DNA of 64,000 bases from Hetaerina americana (Eukaryota; Arthropoda; Insecta; Odonata; Calopterygidae). The position numbers were made by a program, and so were the translations under genes. Each line of letters starts with the position of its first letter. Within the stretch, counting starts at the first letter, position 1. A model generated the notes under the pieces. That model saw only the letters and a list, made by a program, of their open reading frames with translations, did no database searches and had not been told where the DNA came from. Positions 12,830 through 25,725 of this stretch are shown here, in pieces. The stretch is from positions 23,405,679 through 23,469,678 of the forward strand of contig JAKTNV010000004.1 in assembly GCA_022747635.1 (NCBI GenBank), in the 5' to 3' direction.

Positions 12830-13760
12830 CAAAAACGACAAAAATGCGCCAATTCCGGAATTTGAACCGGAATATCTTAGCGGGGAAGCCGAGAAATTAT
12901 TACCCGCCATGTTCGATCCGATCCCCTTTCCCATTATATAATTCGCGGCGAAAAGAAATAATTTTTTTTCGCGGTGAAAACGCTCTTGCCGTTCGTTAAT
13001 TAGTGGTTCACCCGAATCATAATATTTGTGAGGCGGAGAGAGAAAAATGGAAAGAGAGAGGGAGGAAGGGAGAAAGAGGGAGGAAGTTGTTCGCGTATGA
13101 GACGGGCGGCCAATGCAAAGGTGGTGAGTAGCCGAGAGTGGGACGGCCGAGGGACAGGAACGGACGGAAGGCTTTGAGAGAGAAGGGGGCACGGGAGTTC
13201 GAGGAGTGGTATGGTGGTGGGAAGGAGGGCGGGGGGACAGAGGGGGGTCTATTCCCCGAACGAAGAATTTCGTCAAGAGCTGAATTTCTGGATCGGCCGG
13301 GCACACTCTGGCCTACGTGCGCGTGCCCTGAGATTCGGCCACACCAAACGAGACGGGGACGAAAATGTGGATCGAGGGTTTTATTCTCACCCCGAATACT
13401 TAATGTAACCGCGGGGGGCCATGTTCAGGTCTTTCCATTTTCAAAAAATACAAAAATGGCGGAGGATTTTTGCCCGTAATGGTGGTGGGTACCCAGGGCT
13501 GGGAACGGAACCGGCAATTGAATTGCGAGGATTGCGAACAGGTATTTGGTCCGGGCGCAATGGCAACGACTCGGGGCTGTCGCAACCCCGCTCCGCGTTT
13601 CCTCCTCACTAATTCCACTATCGCTGGTCTGGACGACTGGATCGATCCGGGTGAGGAGTAGGATAATGATCGATGCCCCCCTTCGCATGAATTTTCGCGC
13701 AACAGAAAACAGGCTGATGCAAGAACGAGATACGGATTGAGACGCGGAAGTGTAGCCACA
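12830..13760. other. GC-rich island, function unknown
   Basis: CpG-rich sequence is sharply bounded by AT-rich flanks. Nearly every frame on both strands is open (for example 12797-13306 -, 13138-13479 +, 13425-13811 -), which is typical of GC-rich noncoding DNA where stop codons are scarce. A TATATAA motif is at about 12935. Possible donor sites, CAG|GTATTTGG near 13540 and CGG|GTGAGG near 13650 on the plus strand, would suit a promoter with a first exon, but no protein family is recognisable. Confidence 0.4.
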
Positions 13761-13984
13761 ATGAGCGAAGGTGCACATAGCGATAATAGACATTTTTTCT
13801 TCCAATTTCAATACATTTAATTTATTATTGACAGAAGTCTACCTGGATAGGGTAGGTTTTTCATGGACCGAGACATCACAACCTACTGAACTCCAGGCCT
13901 GACTAACAACTGAAGGCCTAACTAACATGACACAAAATATCTTTAAACCATATTCGATGTATTAAATACTACGATATTTCTCTC

Positions 13985-15200
13985 TGCATACTTCCAACCT
14001 CTCTTAATTCCATCCCAAATGGCTATTAAATTCCCCGTCTTCCATGATTTTCCAGTATTCTCCTCTCTATTACCATCTTCAGCGGCCAATTGCCTCTCAT
14101 TATCTCCTTTATGCACTTGTCCTGCCAGAGAAGTTTTCTCAAAAAACTTCTATCTTCCTCCATTATGCCAAGTACTTCATCTTTTTTATTCTTTCCGCCC
14201 ATTTTATTTCTTTTTGTATTCCACTCTACACTTCACAAATACCAAAGGACTTCAATCTATGCTTATTTTCTTTTATTTACAAACTCACCATGAGTACCTG
14301 TCATCAGCTCTCATCTCATGATAAATCCTTTTTTACCAAACAAAATTCTTTTAAAGCCCTTACTGTTTTGCCCATATTCTTCTAAAACACTTCCTAAATA
14401 GGTGAAATTTTCTACATATTACTTACATTTAATGTTTATCTGAGCCGTTCTCCTTCTTAGTTAACTTCTAAGCCTCATTTTTTATGACAAATTCTCATCC
14501 CTCATCTATCACACTGGTTCTTCAATGCGCTGAGTAATGATGGGAACCCTTTGGTCGATAGGCTACCTAACGTCTGGCGATCCACATATCTGATTTCAGT
14601 TACCTACCTACTTTAACTACTGCATCCAGTCCTTCCCACGTCCCTTTAATTCCCTCGGCATATACATCGTAACGAACAGGTGATAATGGACATATCTTAC
14701 TACTTTGACTAGAGCTGCACATTCCGACTCTCCATTGGCTATCCGCAGTTGAACAGTATGAGACGTTCAGACTGCGGATCTCGTCAATTCCTGCAGTCTA
14801 CACTTATCTTCTGCAAAACATTCATTGGTTTCGCCTAGTTTGCTCTATTTAATGCCATTTTGAAATACATTCAGTACACAAATGCATCCTAGTTATACTC
14901 GATGTTCCTATCCGCTGATGATCTTATTATTGCTATGACATCTCGCGTACCTATCACCTTTCTAAATCCAAACTAATCTTCCACTAAGTACTAATGTGGT
15001 CTTTTCTCGATCATTTTCTTAATGATCCTAAGTAATATCATTACCACCCAAAATCAAATTTGTAACCCCATAGTCCTCACATACCGCTGTTTTTCCCTTT
15101 ATCGATTCTGGTCTGATAAAATCTTCCGCCAGTTTGTCCACCATTAATGCTTCAAATAAGCCCAAAAAATCCACTTTCCTCGTTTTCCTAAATACTTGAG
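13985..15200 (-). mobile_element. Decayed RTE-like LINE, RT domain to near the 3' end
   Basis: The minus strand carries a long series of recognisable blocks in the right order. They are LRIIKKMIEKR then FGFRKGRGTRDVIAIIR (fingers/palm), RNIEYN, CPLSPV.YDVYAEGIKGT (the QGCPLSPxLFxxYAExI block), LDAVVKVG, VENFTYLGSVLEE, LFGKKGFIMR-ELMTG, and the C-terminal EEDRSFLRKLLW ... RGNWPLKMVIERRILENHGRRG. Intact relatives copy RNA at nicked DNA. Here the catalytic FADD region is destroyed and stops are frequent. It is the most complete LINE copy in the window. The RT identity is firm; the clade is inferred from motif style. Confidence 0.88.
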
Positions 15201-18104
15201 TAGTTCTTCAAGAATGCTATTTATACCCTAAGAATTCTTTAATTAAAAATTGAGTTAATATAACAAAATTTTCCTTGTTCTAGTATTAACTCAGCCCCAA
15301 AATGGTCATCCATTATAACATAATTTTTATAATATATTTTTTGAGATATGACTGTGGAGGAGATTGAAAGGAATAAGATGGATTGGCAAAATAAGGACTG
15401 AAGAGGCGTTAAACACTGAATGATAATGTATTATCATAGACTAATGTTTGACCTCATTAGGGAATGATAACGTCCAAGTTTTCTATGACCATGTAATTGA
15501 ATGAACATGCATTTTATGAACACCTTTTCTTTTCCACTGGTGTGAAGTGTAATGAGTCGATGGACATTTAACATTCGACCCTTGGCACTCGTAAAATAGA
15601 TCAACGTAGGGAGGGATGAGTATATAATTTTAATAGAGATACAACGGGTAGATATATGATGAAAAGTGACCATAAATGCTCAATTTCCATCTGGAAACAA
15701 AATTTGAGTCACTTGTATCAGTCAATTTTATTTTCCCAATTTTGTAAAATTTGATGTTTATAGTTAATATGCATACCAAACCAAATTTTTTTACACATTA
15801 TCTATGCAGAATTAAATTCTCTTAACTTTATCCTAGTATTTGAATGTAACATACCATGAGTGGTGATTTAAATTGTTATATATTCCGAAACAATTATTCT
15901 TTTTATATTAATTGCGTGAAAATAAACAGAGAAACAATCAATAATTTTAAGAAAACATAATTTGCGAGCAAAAGATGGAAGAATCAACTTAAGTAACATG
16001 ACAAAAGATGTTCTTCAATATGTTATCTGTGTTGAAGCATATTTATAATTAACTCTGAGTTAGTCTTAAAGATAGGAGCAGTGCCTATGAATTTAAACCT
16101 AAGATAGTAAACCGATATTTCGAATTACAAAATAATTAAAATCCGAGTTCGTATTTACCACAATTTTTTCACTTGTAAAAATATTTACTACCTTATGTGT
16201 GTGGTCATTGACTTCTTCCCGATCAGTAGTTTGAGTTTGTAAGACAAATTTTCTTGTTCCGATGATCCAGTTACCGAAGAAAGTTGACAGGCGAAAGTCA
16301 AGTTTGTTTGGTTGATTTGATCCTTGACTAAAGGACAAAGTTTTCCAATGACGCTTAAAACGGAACTATATATTTAAAAATTCTGATCTAATTACATTCA
16401 ATGAACCATCGAATCTCTTCGAGCAAAAGGATATCCGAGATTCCATCTCCGACAGCTCTTACAAGTAAATCGAACAATTTCCTTGATTACGTATTTGAAA
16501 TCCTCTACGGCTTACGGAAATATTATTCAATATAGTCAGTCCTAAAAAGATGGTAAAAAGCTCAGTACCTCCTTTTCACGTATTTAATATCAGATACATA
16601 ATTCAAACCATGTTATTTGGAATGAAATAACTCTTCCCTCGGAGTACTATCTGGACATGACGTTTGGCTATTATTCTCTTTGGTAGACATAATCAGGCAC
16701 TAGTTGAGTCCTTCATTATATATCCTTTGTGAAAGTTTCCATAAAAAATAGCCGTTTAATTTTTCAAATTTTAATTGCGTGAAAGGATTGGATAAATTAT
16801 TTTCCCCTCGTGTTATTATCATTGATAAAAATCATCATTGACTTGAAGTTTTGGTAGTACAGAAATTTAAACGATTTCGACAAGTCAGATCATCTCATGT
16901 TGGTGGCCACTTTTTCCATGATCTACTGGTCAAGTGCACACAATGTATGCGTATTGGCTCATTAAAAACCATGTGTGATCCCTACTTTGCGTAATTTAGA
17001 TTATCTGTTTCAAAACTGATAAAAGTTCAAATTTCTGATTAAAGTTAAATCAATTATAAAAGCATTTGGATCATAAAAGAAGAGAGATTTGAAAGTTTCG
17101 GGTCCTCTTTTTCCAAGATTCTTCACAGATCCTTTTAAAATAGCTTCATTTATTCGAAAAAGGGATATTTTCTCGCCTTTGTATGCAAATACGAAGTAAA
17201 GCGTTACTCATAACTTAGAGTTAAAAGTACAAATAGTCCTCTTTTCAAGAAGATTTTATATAGTGCCTAAACCCTGTTGTTATATGTATATTTATGGCAA
17301 TAATATTTAGGAACCACGAAAACCATATAAATATACATTATATTTACATTTATTAATTGGATAAAATGAAGGAACCATTTGGTGTGCTTGCTTAGGATAT
17401 ATGCGTACAACGAAGTTTTGCTCCTGACTACCTCCCTTCCTTTGCTCACTCCGCCGCAACTCAAGATAGAGAAAAAAATTAATTATTTATAATGCTAAAT
17501 AGAACCTTACTTGAAATAAAAACGAAATATCATAGCGATAGTCGGCATGGGGATACAATCGATGAATACAGAAAGAAGTGGGTAAATTAATTAACCATTA
17601 TTTATTTTTCCATAAATACCTTCAGGGGGTTTTCCCTCGTATATTCTTTAACAATGGCTTTGGTTGCTAAAGGATAGTTTTTCTAAAAGCATATCGTAGA
17701 ATTTCATAAAAATTCACAACTTTCAGAAAATCCTCTGAAATTTTCTGAAAGTTTTCACCTTTTAAATTCGAAAAAAGATCGGTGATAAAAATCATTCAAA
17801 TTCCTGCATTAAGTCACTTCTCTCGAGTTTGTATGACAATTATTTACAATTTAATTAGGCAAATGAAATAAAATATGGAAGCAATAAAAGTGGATTGAAC
17901 AATATTTTCTACGGAAAGCTAATGTTAATGATCAGGAGTCGAATCTGATACTAGATGTTTACAAAAATGAGCCTATTATCTGCGAAGTGGAAACTTTTAA
18001 TTATATGAAAAATTTAATTGCTGTTCTTCCAGTTCTTGACAATATTGAGCGTAGCAGAAAAACGTTGCATGAAAAATTTTGAGCTTGTAGTATACGAGTA
18101 GCTC
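15201..18104. other. AT-rich intergenic DNA, nothing identified
   Basis: No exon, RNA gene or repeat family was recognised on either strand. The minus frame at 16099-16338 (79 codons) has no start context or recognisable motif. Confidence 0.45.
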
Positions 18105-18121
18105 GTAGATATACATACTTG

Positions 18122-18178
<57 letters not shown>

Positions 18179-18185
18179 TTATATG
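18105..18185. repeat. (TA)n microsatellite
   Basis: TATA/GTATA variants run into a pure (TA)n core at about 18138-18176. The IYIYIY reading frame across it is an artefact of the repeat. Confidence 0.95.
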
Positions 18186-20632
18186 TTGTCTAACTGCACA
18201 CATACACTCAAGAATATCTTCGTTTTTTTCGAGTAAGGCTACCAGACTCATTAGTCCACCATACGAGTAAGGTTTTTTCCCTTGATCTATATCTACTTGG
18301 AAGTCTTAAATCTTGGTATTTTTTAAGAACCGGGAAAAATATTATACGCCAATCCACCTGAAATAAAAAAGAATACAGACGATCTATGGGGGAAAGGGGT
18401 CGATGTCCCTCACCGCTCTGGCCTTCCCTTAACGGCGGCATATGCTGACGCTAGATAAACTCCGTTTCTCTTCTCTCTTTTTTAACATGCACTTCGCCCT
18501 AATTAATCCATAACTCTGCGAGGAAATGTACGGAAAATATGCTTAGCGAGCCTTAAAGAGCACATCCGCTCTGTAGCTCTTGTGGGGACCCTAGCGGGAT
18601 CAAGTGCTTCCCATCCAGTTAATAAGGATGGCAATGTCGTATGGCTGATTTATGCAGACGTTATTTAGAGAGCACGAGATGAGTTTTCAATATAAATCAC
18701 CTTTGAACATTGAATTATTCCATTCTGTGTTTGAAAAAAATCCAATTAGATGAAACCACACTCCTTATAGTCTACTAATGATTATGCCAGCGCATGTTCA
18801 TGTCAGAGATACTTCTCGTTCAACGAGAGAAATTTTCTAGTTTTAACCTAAGAATAATTTTTTAGTCTCATCTAGTGAAGTCCTCAAACGTTAATGAATT
18901 AGAGAGTACAAGTTGAGTCCCCACCATTAAATTTTTTCTTAATTTCTCTCGCATTCAATTCAGGTGTATCCTTTCTTTCCTCACCGACGCATTTTATGGT
19001 CCACATAATCTTAAACTTGTAAAATTTCCTCGAGGCCGAACTTTAAGCACCGAGGAACGCGCATGATCAGGAAGAATTTCAAACACGCAAACTTTGCAGC
19101 AGGTCGGTGCGCTACCCATCGAAAGAAACATGGGGAATACTGCCGCGTCCCCAATCATTCAGAGCACGCTCAGGTCTCGGTCATTATGTATCATTAACAC
19201 GCTCATCCCAGGTAAAATCCGGAGACCGTCGCGATGGGACAAACGAAGGAAAATAACTTTTCCGTGGCTAGTTGGACAATAAAGTCGAATATGTGGAATA
19301 TGGAAGACGAATATCGAAGGAAGTACAAATAATATGAGACGTGTTAGCCACCGCGGATTCGGGCCAAGTTAGAACTTCAGACCGAAAACTACTGACTTTG
19401 AAAACTGAAATTCAATTCAGTTTAGTACCTATGAAGTTAAAAAAGTCCAGAAAGTGCATCTGAAGGAAGATAACGGGAGAAAGTAGAGGTAATCCTCAAG
19501 AAGAACAGTTCAGGTGTCAAGAAACAAGAAGGTTTTCCAAGCAAGGGATCGCACCAAGTGGGAAATTGCTCTGAGGGTCTTAAAAAATAAAAGGGTTAGG
19601 TTTGGAAGGAGGAAGTTTCATTGGAAGGTTTTGTGTGAATGTACTCTTTAAAGAGGATATTTGCGAGTTTTATTCAGAGTGAAATATTTAAAAGAGTATC
19701 ACTATATTTCATAAACGAAAAAGTTTGTCCATTCATAACTCGAAAGTAATTGAGAATTCTTGGTACTGTAAGGTCTAAAAATAGAAAATTTCTTAAATGC
19801 GATAAAATATCAGTATCCGTTAATTCAATACTTCCTGCTCGGCAGGAAGTATTATGATCGCCCTTGGATGGTAAACCTTTAAGTATTTTCTCATTTAATC
19901 CTTGGGAGTATTCCGGTGAGGTCAATAGGCAGCCTTAAAAGCATCAACCACTTGTGCCCTCTCCAAACGTACACATATGAAAACAGTGACCACTAAGTGA
20001 TTCGGTGCCATAGGCTAATGGACTCCAAATATTTCATTCGATATCGTTTTTTGAATTGGAGAAAAGTTAATTAATAATAATTTGTGAGAAAAGACCATAT
20101 TAAGAACTTCCTTGGCCATTTTGATCCATTACAAACGATCATCTCAAGACCTTTCAAATCTTTGAAGAAATAATTAGTTAATATTATCATAAGCACAAAC
20201 AAGCTTTAACGATAAAATGATTGAATTTTCTTACCATTAAAATACAGCGTTATGATAACTAGAAAATTGAAGTCTATTATTGCTAATTTTCTAGCTCTAG
20301 CAACTTATTAGGTCATCAACGAGTGGTATAAAAAAATTGGGCATGCATGCAATTTGGTACATTAATCGAAATTTATCCGTACTAGTTGAGTATATATATA
20401 TATTTGTTACTTTTGACACTTTCACTCTAATATTTCTCTTTACCCTCCACCTCTTTTTGCCCGTATCTTCTACTCAAATTAAAACTCCCTTTATCTCCAG
20501 ACACCGAATATCTCACTGTCCTGATTCGGCACACATATGCGACTGGGAAAAATCTTTTCAAGCGCCTCAAAAATTGCCGGCAACCGAAACTATTCTCGCA
20601 CATCATGGTCATTTTTATTAATTAAACAAAGA
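18186..20632. other. No exon found; would be intronic if the laccase gene continues to the left
   Basis: The laccase-type exon at 20996-21206 is on the minus strand, so its next exons should lie at lower coordinates. The stretch was read for the expected Cys-rich continuation and for copper-ligand motifs such as HWHG, and none was found. If the gene is intact, this is probably part of a large intron. Confidence 0.35.
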
Positions 20633-20684
20633 AAAACTAGCAAGTTGGGGTAAAAACTAACAAGATGGGGTAAAAACTAACAAG
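20633..20684. repeat. Short tandem repeat, unit about 20 bp
   Basis: The unit AACTARCAAGWTGGGGTAAA occurs twice and is followed by a partial third copy. It lies about 300 bp downstream (minus-strand sense) of the laccase-type exon. Confidence 0.85.
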
Positions 20685-20995
20685 TATTTCCAGGGCACTG
20701 AAGGGCTATGACACGTTTCACCCCCGTGACGCCCGATAGTCTGATTAGTAGCTCCGGTTCGTCACATATGCTACAATAAGCATAACCATTTGTTTCAGGG
20801 CTGAGTAAAAGAGAAACGTTAAGAAAATGAGTAAAATAGCGGCCGGATGAGGGCCGTAAAAACAACTGGCCTTTTTTATCCGTTCGCGCTGCACATTTGA
20901 GCGAGGGATTTTGGCTGAGGGAAGGGGTTGGGTACTGGAGGAAAGCGGAGGGGGACGGGACGATGGTCCCCCGGGGGCGATGGCACACTACTCAC

Positions 20996-21206
20996 TCTCC
21001 CATAGTGACGTAATTCTCCAGCTCGAACTGATAGTGGCAGATTCGGGGCGGGAGACCTAATCGGCAGGGGCGGTAGCACCCACCAACCCGGAGACCACTC
21101 TGGCGGCCCTGTCTGGAGAGGCCCGTCGTCTCCTCCTCTTCCAGGCCCTGGTGCATGACGACGGAGCCACCTTCCGAGTGCAGCAAGCCGAGTATCCGCT
21201 CGTCAT
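20996..21206 (-). CDS. Internal exon of an insect-type laccase / multicopper oxidase (partial gene)
   Basis: On the minus strand a pyrimidine-rich acceptor (CCCCATTCGCAG) opens a 211-nt exon that closes at a consensus donor (GA|GTGAGT). The frame between them is fully open. The first two bases complete a split codon, then come about 69 residues starting DERILGLLHSEGG, and the last two bases open another split codon. The C-terminal third reads CYRPC, LPPRICHYQFELENY, VTMG. This fits the C-x3-C ... PPRxCxYxFxLExYxxMG signature of the Cys-rich region just before the first cupredoxin domain of insect laccases. These secreted copper enzymes oxidise diphenols; laccase-2 types sclerotise and tan cuticle, and other paralogues have other roles. 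Signal peptide, copper-binding and C-terminal exons were not found in the window. The family call rests on motif memory without a database search, and the paralogue is not assigned. Confidence 0.72.
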
Positions 21207-21757
21207 CTGCGAATGGGGAGAGGAGAAAACAGTCGTGGATGATTAGCTGTTTAGTCGCCCTAGGGTTGAGACTTATTTAATTAATATGAATTAATAGAGG
21301 GCATGGCATTGATGACGAGAGCAAAACGTTTGCCAACAGTGGTGGAAAAAAGGTGTTTCGTGCTGGGATGAATAATTGTTTTATGAGCATGGAGCGAACT
21401 GGTTTACTAGAATGAGTGGCCGACCAATTCACTCCATGCTCGATATTGCAATATATGCATATATATAATTAGCTCATTCCATCTTGAAACCCGCTAGCAC
21501 CATAAAAAGGGCAAGCGAAATCTGATATTAAAATGAAATGAAACGTCATTAGGAGAAAATATGAATAAAAATATAGCTAAATGAAAACAATCTATTTTTT
21601 GAAACAATTTTTTAAAACTATTCGCTACTTAATAAACCATATCTTATATTGTTCTCTTTATGGTTTATCAAGTGCCCAAAGTGTATCAGTTATCCATTAT
21701 GGGGGCAATGCAACAATTCTGTATTCAATTCAACAATTTCAGAGTGTAAAAATCATT
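21207..21757. other. Upstream intron or flank of the laccase-type exon
   Basis: In minus-strand sense this precedes the acceptor at 21207-21208. Beyond about 21250 the base composition drops to AT-rich. No further exon was recognised. Confidence 0.4.
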
Positions 21758-21832
21758 CTCATTGACCATGATTCGAACACATATCCTTCGATGTCCGGCC
21801 GAGTGCTTTAGCCAGTTAAGCTATCGATACGT
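21758..21832 (-). mobile_element. tRNA-like SINE head (fragment)
   Basis: The minus strand reads TAGCTTAACTGGCTAAAGCAC (A-box-like, about 21800-21820), CTCGGCCGGACATCG, then GTGTTCGAATCATGG (B-box-like). It resembles a decayed tRNA head, but the stems do not close as a functional tRNA should. No body or tail matching the other SINE families was seen. Confidence 0.5.
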
Positions 21833-24079
21833 CCGAAATTTATTATTCTTGGAATGGGTGATTTTGTCTGCGTCTTAATCTTTATACAAGTATGACCACT
21901 TGAGCTAGAGATTTACGCTATGTTGTATTTTTAGAGGATCGCCGAAGCGAATCGAAATCTGTCAACTGATTTGCATATTATTCTGTGCTTTCATCATATA
22001 TTGACAGAATGTAATTGTTTGCAACATTTTCCTTCGAAGTGCATTTTCAATACAAATTATCTACAATTAACTATGACTGATTTTTTGAAAGAATTACTTA
22101 ATGATGATACTATTTGTTATTGAAATAAGGTGATAAAAAGTGAACAAAGAAATTGCTCGTCAATCGCCCAATCTTGGTAAGGGCAAGGGTACAAAAAACC
22201 AGGTAAAACAGGTATTCAGAGACAACCCTCCCATTTTGTTATTTCTGACGAGAAAGTGGAAAGATAAAATGTCCGTCCTTCAGCCCTATCGTGCTAACAC
22301 AGCTGCAGCTGCTAATGACGAAACCGCCACTTTGCAAAGAAGAAGTGCTGGAGTCGCTGGAAGCAGAAGTCACTGTTTTTATCCTTTAAGTAACTCATTA
22401 GAAATTTAGTCCGCTCACTCTGAATTGACAGTTGAGCCATAGGTATTTACAACGACATCGCGGTTCCGCCAATAAAAGAGAACTAATAGAGGGAATCAGA
22501 TGTGTAACTTACCTAGAATTTTGAACGTCCGGAGGGATATGCGAGGAAAAACAAAAGAGTCAGGTCCAGGGAATTTGACAACATTGAAAAATCATTCTGT
22601 TAGACCTCACTGACAAATAACTACCAAGAGATTTTGGGGAATCTGTAGGTGATTGCAATTGGAATAAAGGCAAAGAGTGGTAGCCAGACTTTGGCATTCA
22701 AAATTACCTATCCATTATCTTTCGAACATTTTTTGGTCCCTTTAGAGCAATTTCCAGCACTAGTCCGCTCATTTTTAGCAAATTTTCAATTCTTTAAAAG
22801 TATTTGTTACACCTTCAATCCTTACTCTCCAACTCTGATATTATATCATCACGGGAATGTTGAAGAATCAAATTTGTCAGCTCTACGGATGATTATGTGT
22901 GTTCTATCGAGCTGAAATAACAGAAGCAAAAATTTGATTCACCGGTCATTGCTGCGTTAAACGTGAAAAACCTATTTGCGTTCCTCGCGATGACACACTT
23001 TGTGTAACTTCTTGCTTCCCTTTTTCGCGCTTCGTCACCCAGTGCCGGAACCTTACCCCTCCCACTTTTCTCACTTCATGATTGAAAAATCAATGTCAGA
23101 AGTCACCCCTAGTAATACTCTATGGGGATGAACGAGTTAAAATACTGATTTTCTCCTCCTCTCCCGAAAAAAATAAATTCCATCAATTTCAACCTTAAAA
23201 GGACTAGCAATGAAAAAAATTATTTTCCAGACTGATGTAATGACAGTGTACTCGTAATGAGAATCGTGAGTGCAGTTGAATAGAGCGTTACCAATGCAAG
23301 TGAAATTGTTGATAGAACATTGATGGAAAGTTCGAGAGATGGAAATGTTGATTCCCATTAATCAACTTTGACTACGACTTGCACAGAAGCTACATGGGGA
23401 GTAGTTAATCACAATTACACTGTATTCCACTATAGACTCACCAAACTACATTTTTAATTGCTGTATTATTAAGAGTCCTCCCCATGGACTGTAACTTTGA
23501 CGAGGTGGAATGACTCGAGGTCCCGATGAGCGTAGATATGTGCTATTGAGGCCAATGATATTACGGGTGGCCATATAAAAGATTCGTCATGCCAAGACTC
23601 TTTTACGGAAGGCAACGGGAGACCATCTAAATCATTTCTCCATTGAATATTAACAAATAAAAATGTAATATAATGAATCTTGTACAAGGTCTGTAGGGTG
23701 GTTGTATATTGGTTCATTTAATCAGTCAATTGGTGTAGTAGTTTTGCAGTGCACACCCTATATATGTACTTCTGTTTAGTATTATAAAATGATATGATGA
23801 TTGGTAAGAGACTCTCTTGGCACGTTAGCTAAAGCGAACTGAAAGTTTAAATATATGTATGAGTATATAATTCCTCAAAGAAAATAAAATTTTCAATCGA
23901 TAGACTGATAAACGGTTACTTATGTTCCAGTAGTATTGATCAATATATTTAATTTCGGGAAGGAATACCGTAAATAAAAATGAATTGTGCATTCAAATTG
24001 AGATATGATATTGTGCATAAACCGGGACAGGCAGCTGTGTCACACACCTCATTATAATAATCAGAGCAATCGACCCCCG
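21833..24079. other. No supported gene
   Basis: AT-rich sequence with scattered short open frames. The one at 22140-22409 (+, 89 codons, Lys-rich start and Ala-rich end) is the most protein-like, but it has no family resemblance and no splice signals I could support. Confidence 0.4.
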
Positions 24080-25120
24080 AAGGTTGGTTTTGAGAGGTGA
24101 GAGTAGAGTTCAACCCGCACCCAAGGCGTGTGAAATTCAAACATTAAGGGCGGTCCCTTTCTCTCTCCCAGATGACTGTTTCCCAGCTAGTTCTCGCAAC
24201 CAGAAAACTGTCACGATTGGGTTTTATACGAGTTTGTCCGAAAGCATCGCACGGGATACGACACAGGACCTTCCAGTAGCCGAACTGGATTACCGCGTCG
24301 CCCATACACTGGAATGCGCGCCTTAAAATAAACCCGGAAGGAAAGCGAAGGAAAGCCAAGAAGGCTGCCCCAAACGCTAGGAAGTGCACCCGCCCGATCG
24401 GTCCGCCCTGAAGAGGAGAGGGAAGCTCTGTGACTCCCTGTGGAATTGAAGACAAACCTGGGACACTGGAGACGTTTCTAGGGATGCGTAAACCATGCGG
24501 GGAGGGGCGTTGCAAACATTGAAACAAGGAAACACGGATTCAAGGTCATTTCGGATTTGACATTGGGTGAAAATCCCGAAGGTTCTTCTCCACGGATTTT
24601 TCAGTTCGCCGCGCGCTCTGAACGAAGGGAAGAATCGGCGACGCGCTTCGGTCTTCGTCGAGGAAATCGGCGGTCGTCCGTCATTTGCGGCCGAAGAAAA
24701 CGCACGGAACATTCTTCCCATCCGTTGTTTTTTTGTCCTCCCTCTACACCTCGTGGATAAGATTGGAGGACGAAATTGGGTCGCCTGACTTAATACGGGA
24801 AAGCGCTGCGAGGGAGGCAGGAGGAGAGGGGGGGCAAGTCTCGGTGGGAGAGAAAGGAAACTCGTCCGGCCCAACGGAAAGATAAAGTCCCCACGCGCCG
24901 AAAGAAAATAAGGCGTCAAATTCTGAGAAACCGGGATGCCTGTGCTTCGACGGCTCCGGGGGGGGGGTCTCGGGAGGGTCGATCGCTCAAGGAAAAACAG
25001 ATGGTGAGTCTCGCGGGGAGTGGATGTGGGGGACAGGAGGTGAAGGGACGAGGGTAATCTGTGGAAAAGGAGAGTGAATGCGTGTCACGGAAAGGGGACA
25101 TTAGGACATATCATAGGGTG
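24080..25120. other. GC-rich island, possible promoter or first-exon region
   Basis: CpG-rich DNA lies 2.9-3.9 kb upstream, in minus-strand sense, of the laccase-type exon, where a promoter or leader exon of that gene could sit. A minus-strand TATAAAAC is at about 24221-24228, and a pyrimidine-tract acceptor (CTCTCTCCCAG) is on the plus strand near 24171. Long frames such as 24377-24919 (-, 180 codons) overlap open frames on the other strand, are Pro/Arg/Ser-rich and show no domain. I do not call them proteins. Confidence 0.35.
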
Positions 25121-25584
25121 GATGAGGAAGAAGAGGGATGGGACGTGAAATGAATACGAGAGTCGCATGAACTAAGACTGGAGAAGGACACCCCCTACGG
25201 CGAAGGAAAGGGATTCTTATAACACCGAGAGCGGGAATCGGGTGCCAAATTCAAGGATGGAGGTGTGATAACTTACCACGGATTGCAAAAAAGCGGATTT
25301 GCGGGAGGATGAGGGAGAACTTTTCCATTTAAGGGAAAGGGAGAACTTTTTGGCGCGATTGATACGGAGCAAATGTTTGCTTTGCTTTAATTAACACTGG
25401 CATTAGATACCAATTTTTCGGAGTGGTGATCCCCAATATAAGCGTCGCGATTCCAAGGGATGGAGGGTATTTGCCGGATGACGTCAGGGTACGTCTGGGT
25501 GAAACTATTAAAGGGACAATGAAAAGTGATAAAATAATTAATGATAGCAATTAATTAATAAAGAGCCAGCGTAGATTCCTAACG

Positions 25585-25725
25585 AGTGCTAAGATTTGTT
25601 TCCAATCTGAGGACCCGGGTTCGATTCAGGGTGAAGTCTTGGTGAGCACTCTCAGTTTTTCCCAATCTGCGCGAATTTTTCGGGGACTAGATCCCTGATG
25701 TGTCAATTTAATAATTAGGGCATCT
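25585..25725 (+). mobile_element. tRNA-derived SINE, family 2, divergent copy
   Basis: The B box is GGGTTCGATTC preceded by GAGGACCC. The body TTTTTCGGGGACTAGATC and CCCTGATGTGTCAATTT aligns with the CCCTGATGTGTGAATTT segment of the better copy at 29225-29455. Confidence 0.7.

Noticed and set aside
12838..12905. tRNA-like GGTTCAAATTCC on the minus strand
   Set aside because: The T-arm-like palindrome (ATTCCGG ... CCGGAAT) has seven pairs and an 8-nt loop, and no acceptor or anticodon stem could be formed.
12797..13306. A 169-codon minus-strand open frame
   Set aside because: A Pro/Ser/His-rich complement of purine-rich GC-rich DNA, with competing frames on both strands.
22140..22409. An 89-codon plus-strand frame with basic start and Ala-rich end
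   Set aside because: No family resemblance or splice signals that could be supported; kept only as a note in the gap entry.
24377..24919. A 180-codon minus-strand open frame
   Set aside because: For the same reasons: several overlapping frames on both strands are open, composition is biased, and there is no recognisable domain or signal peptide.
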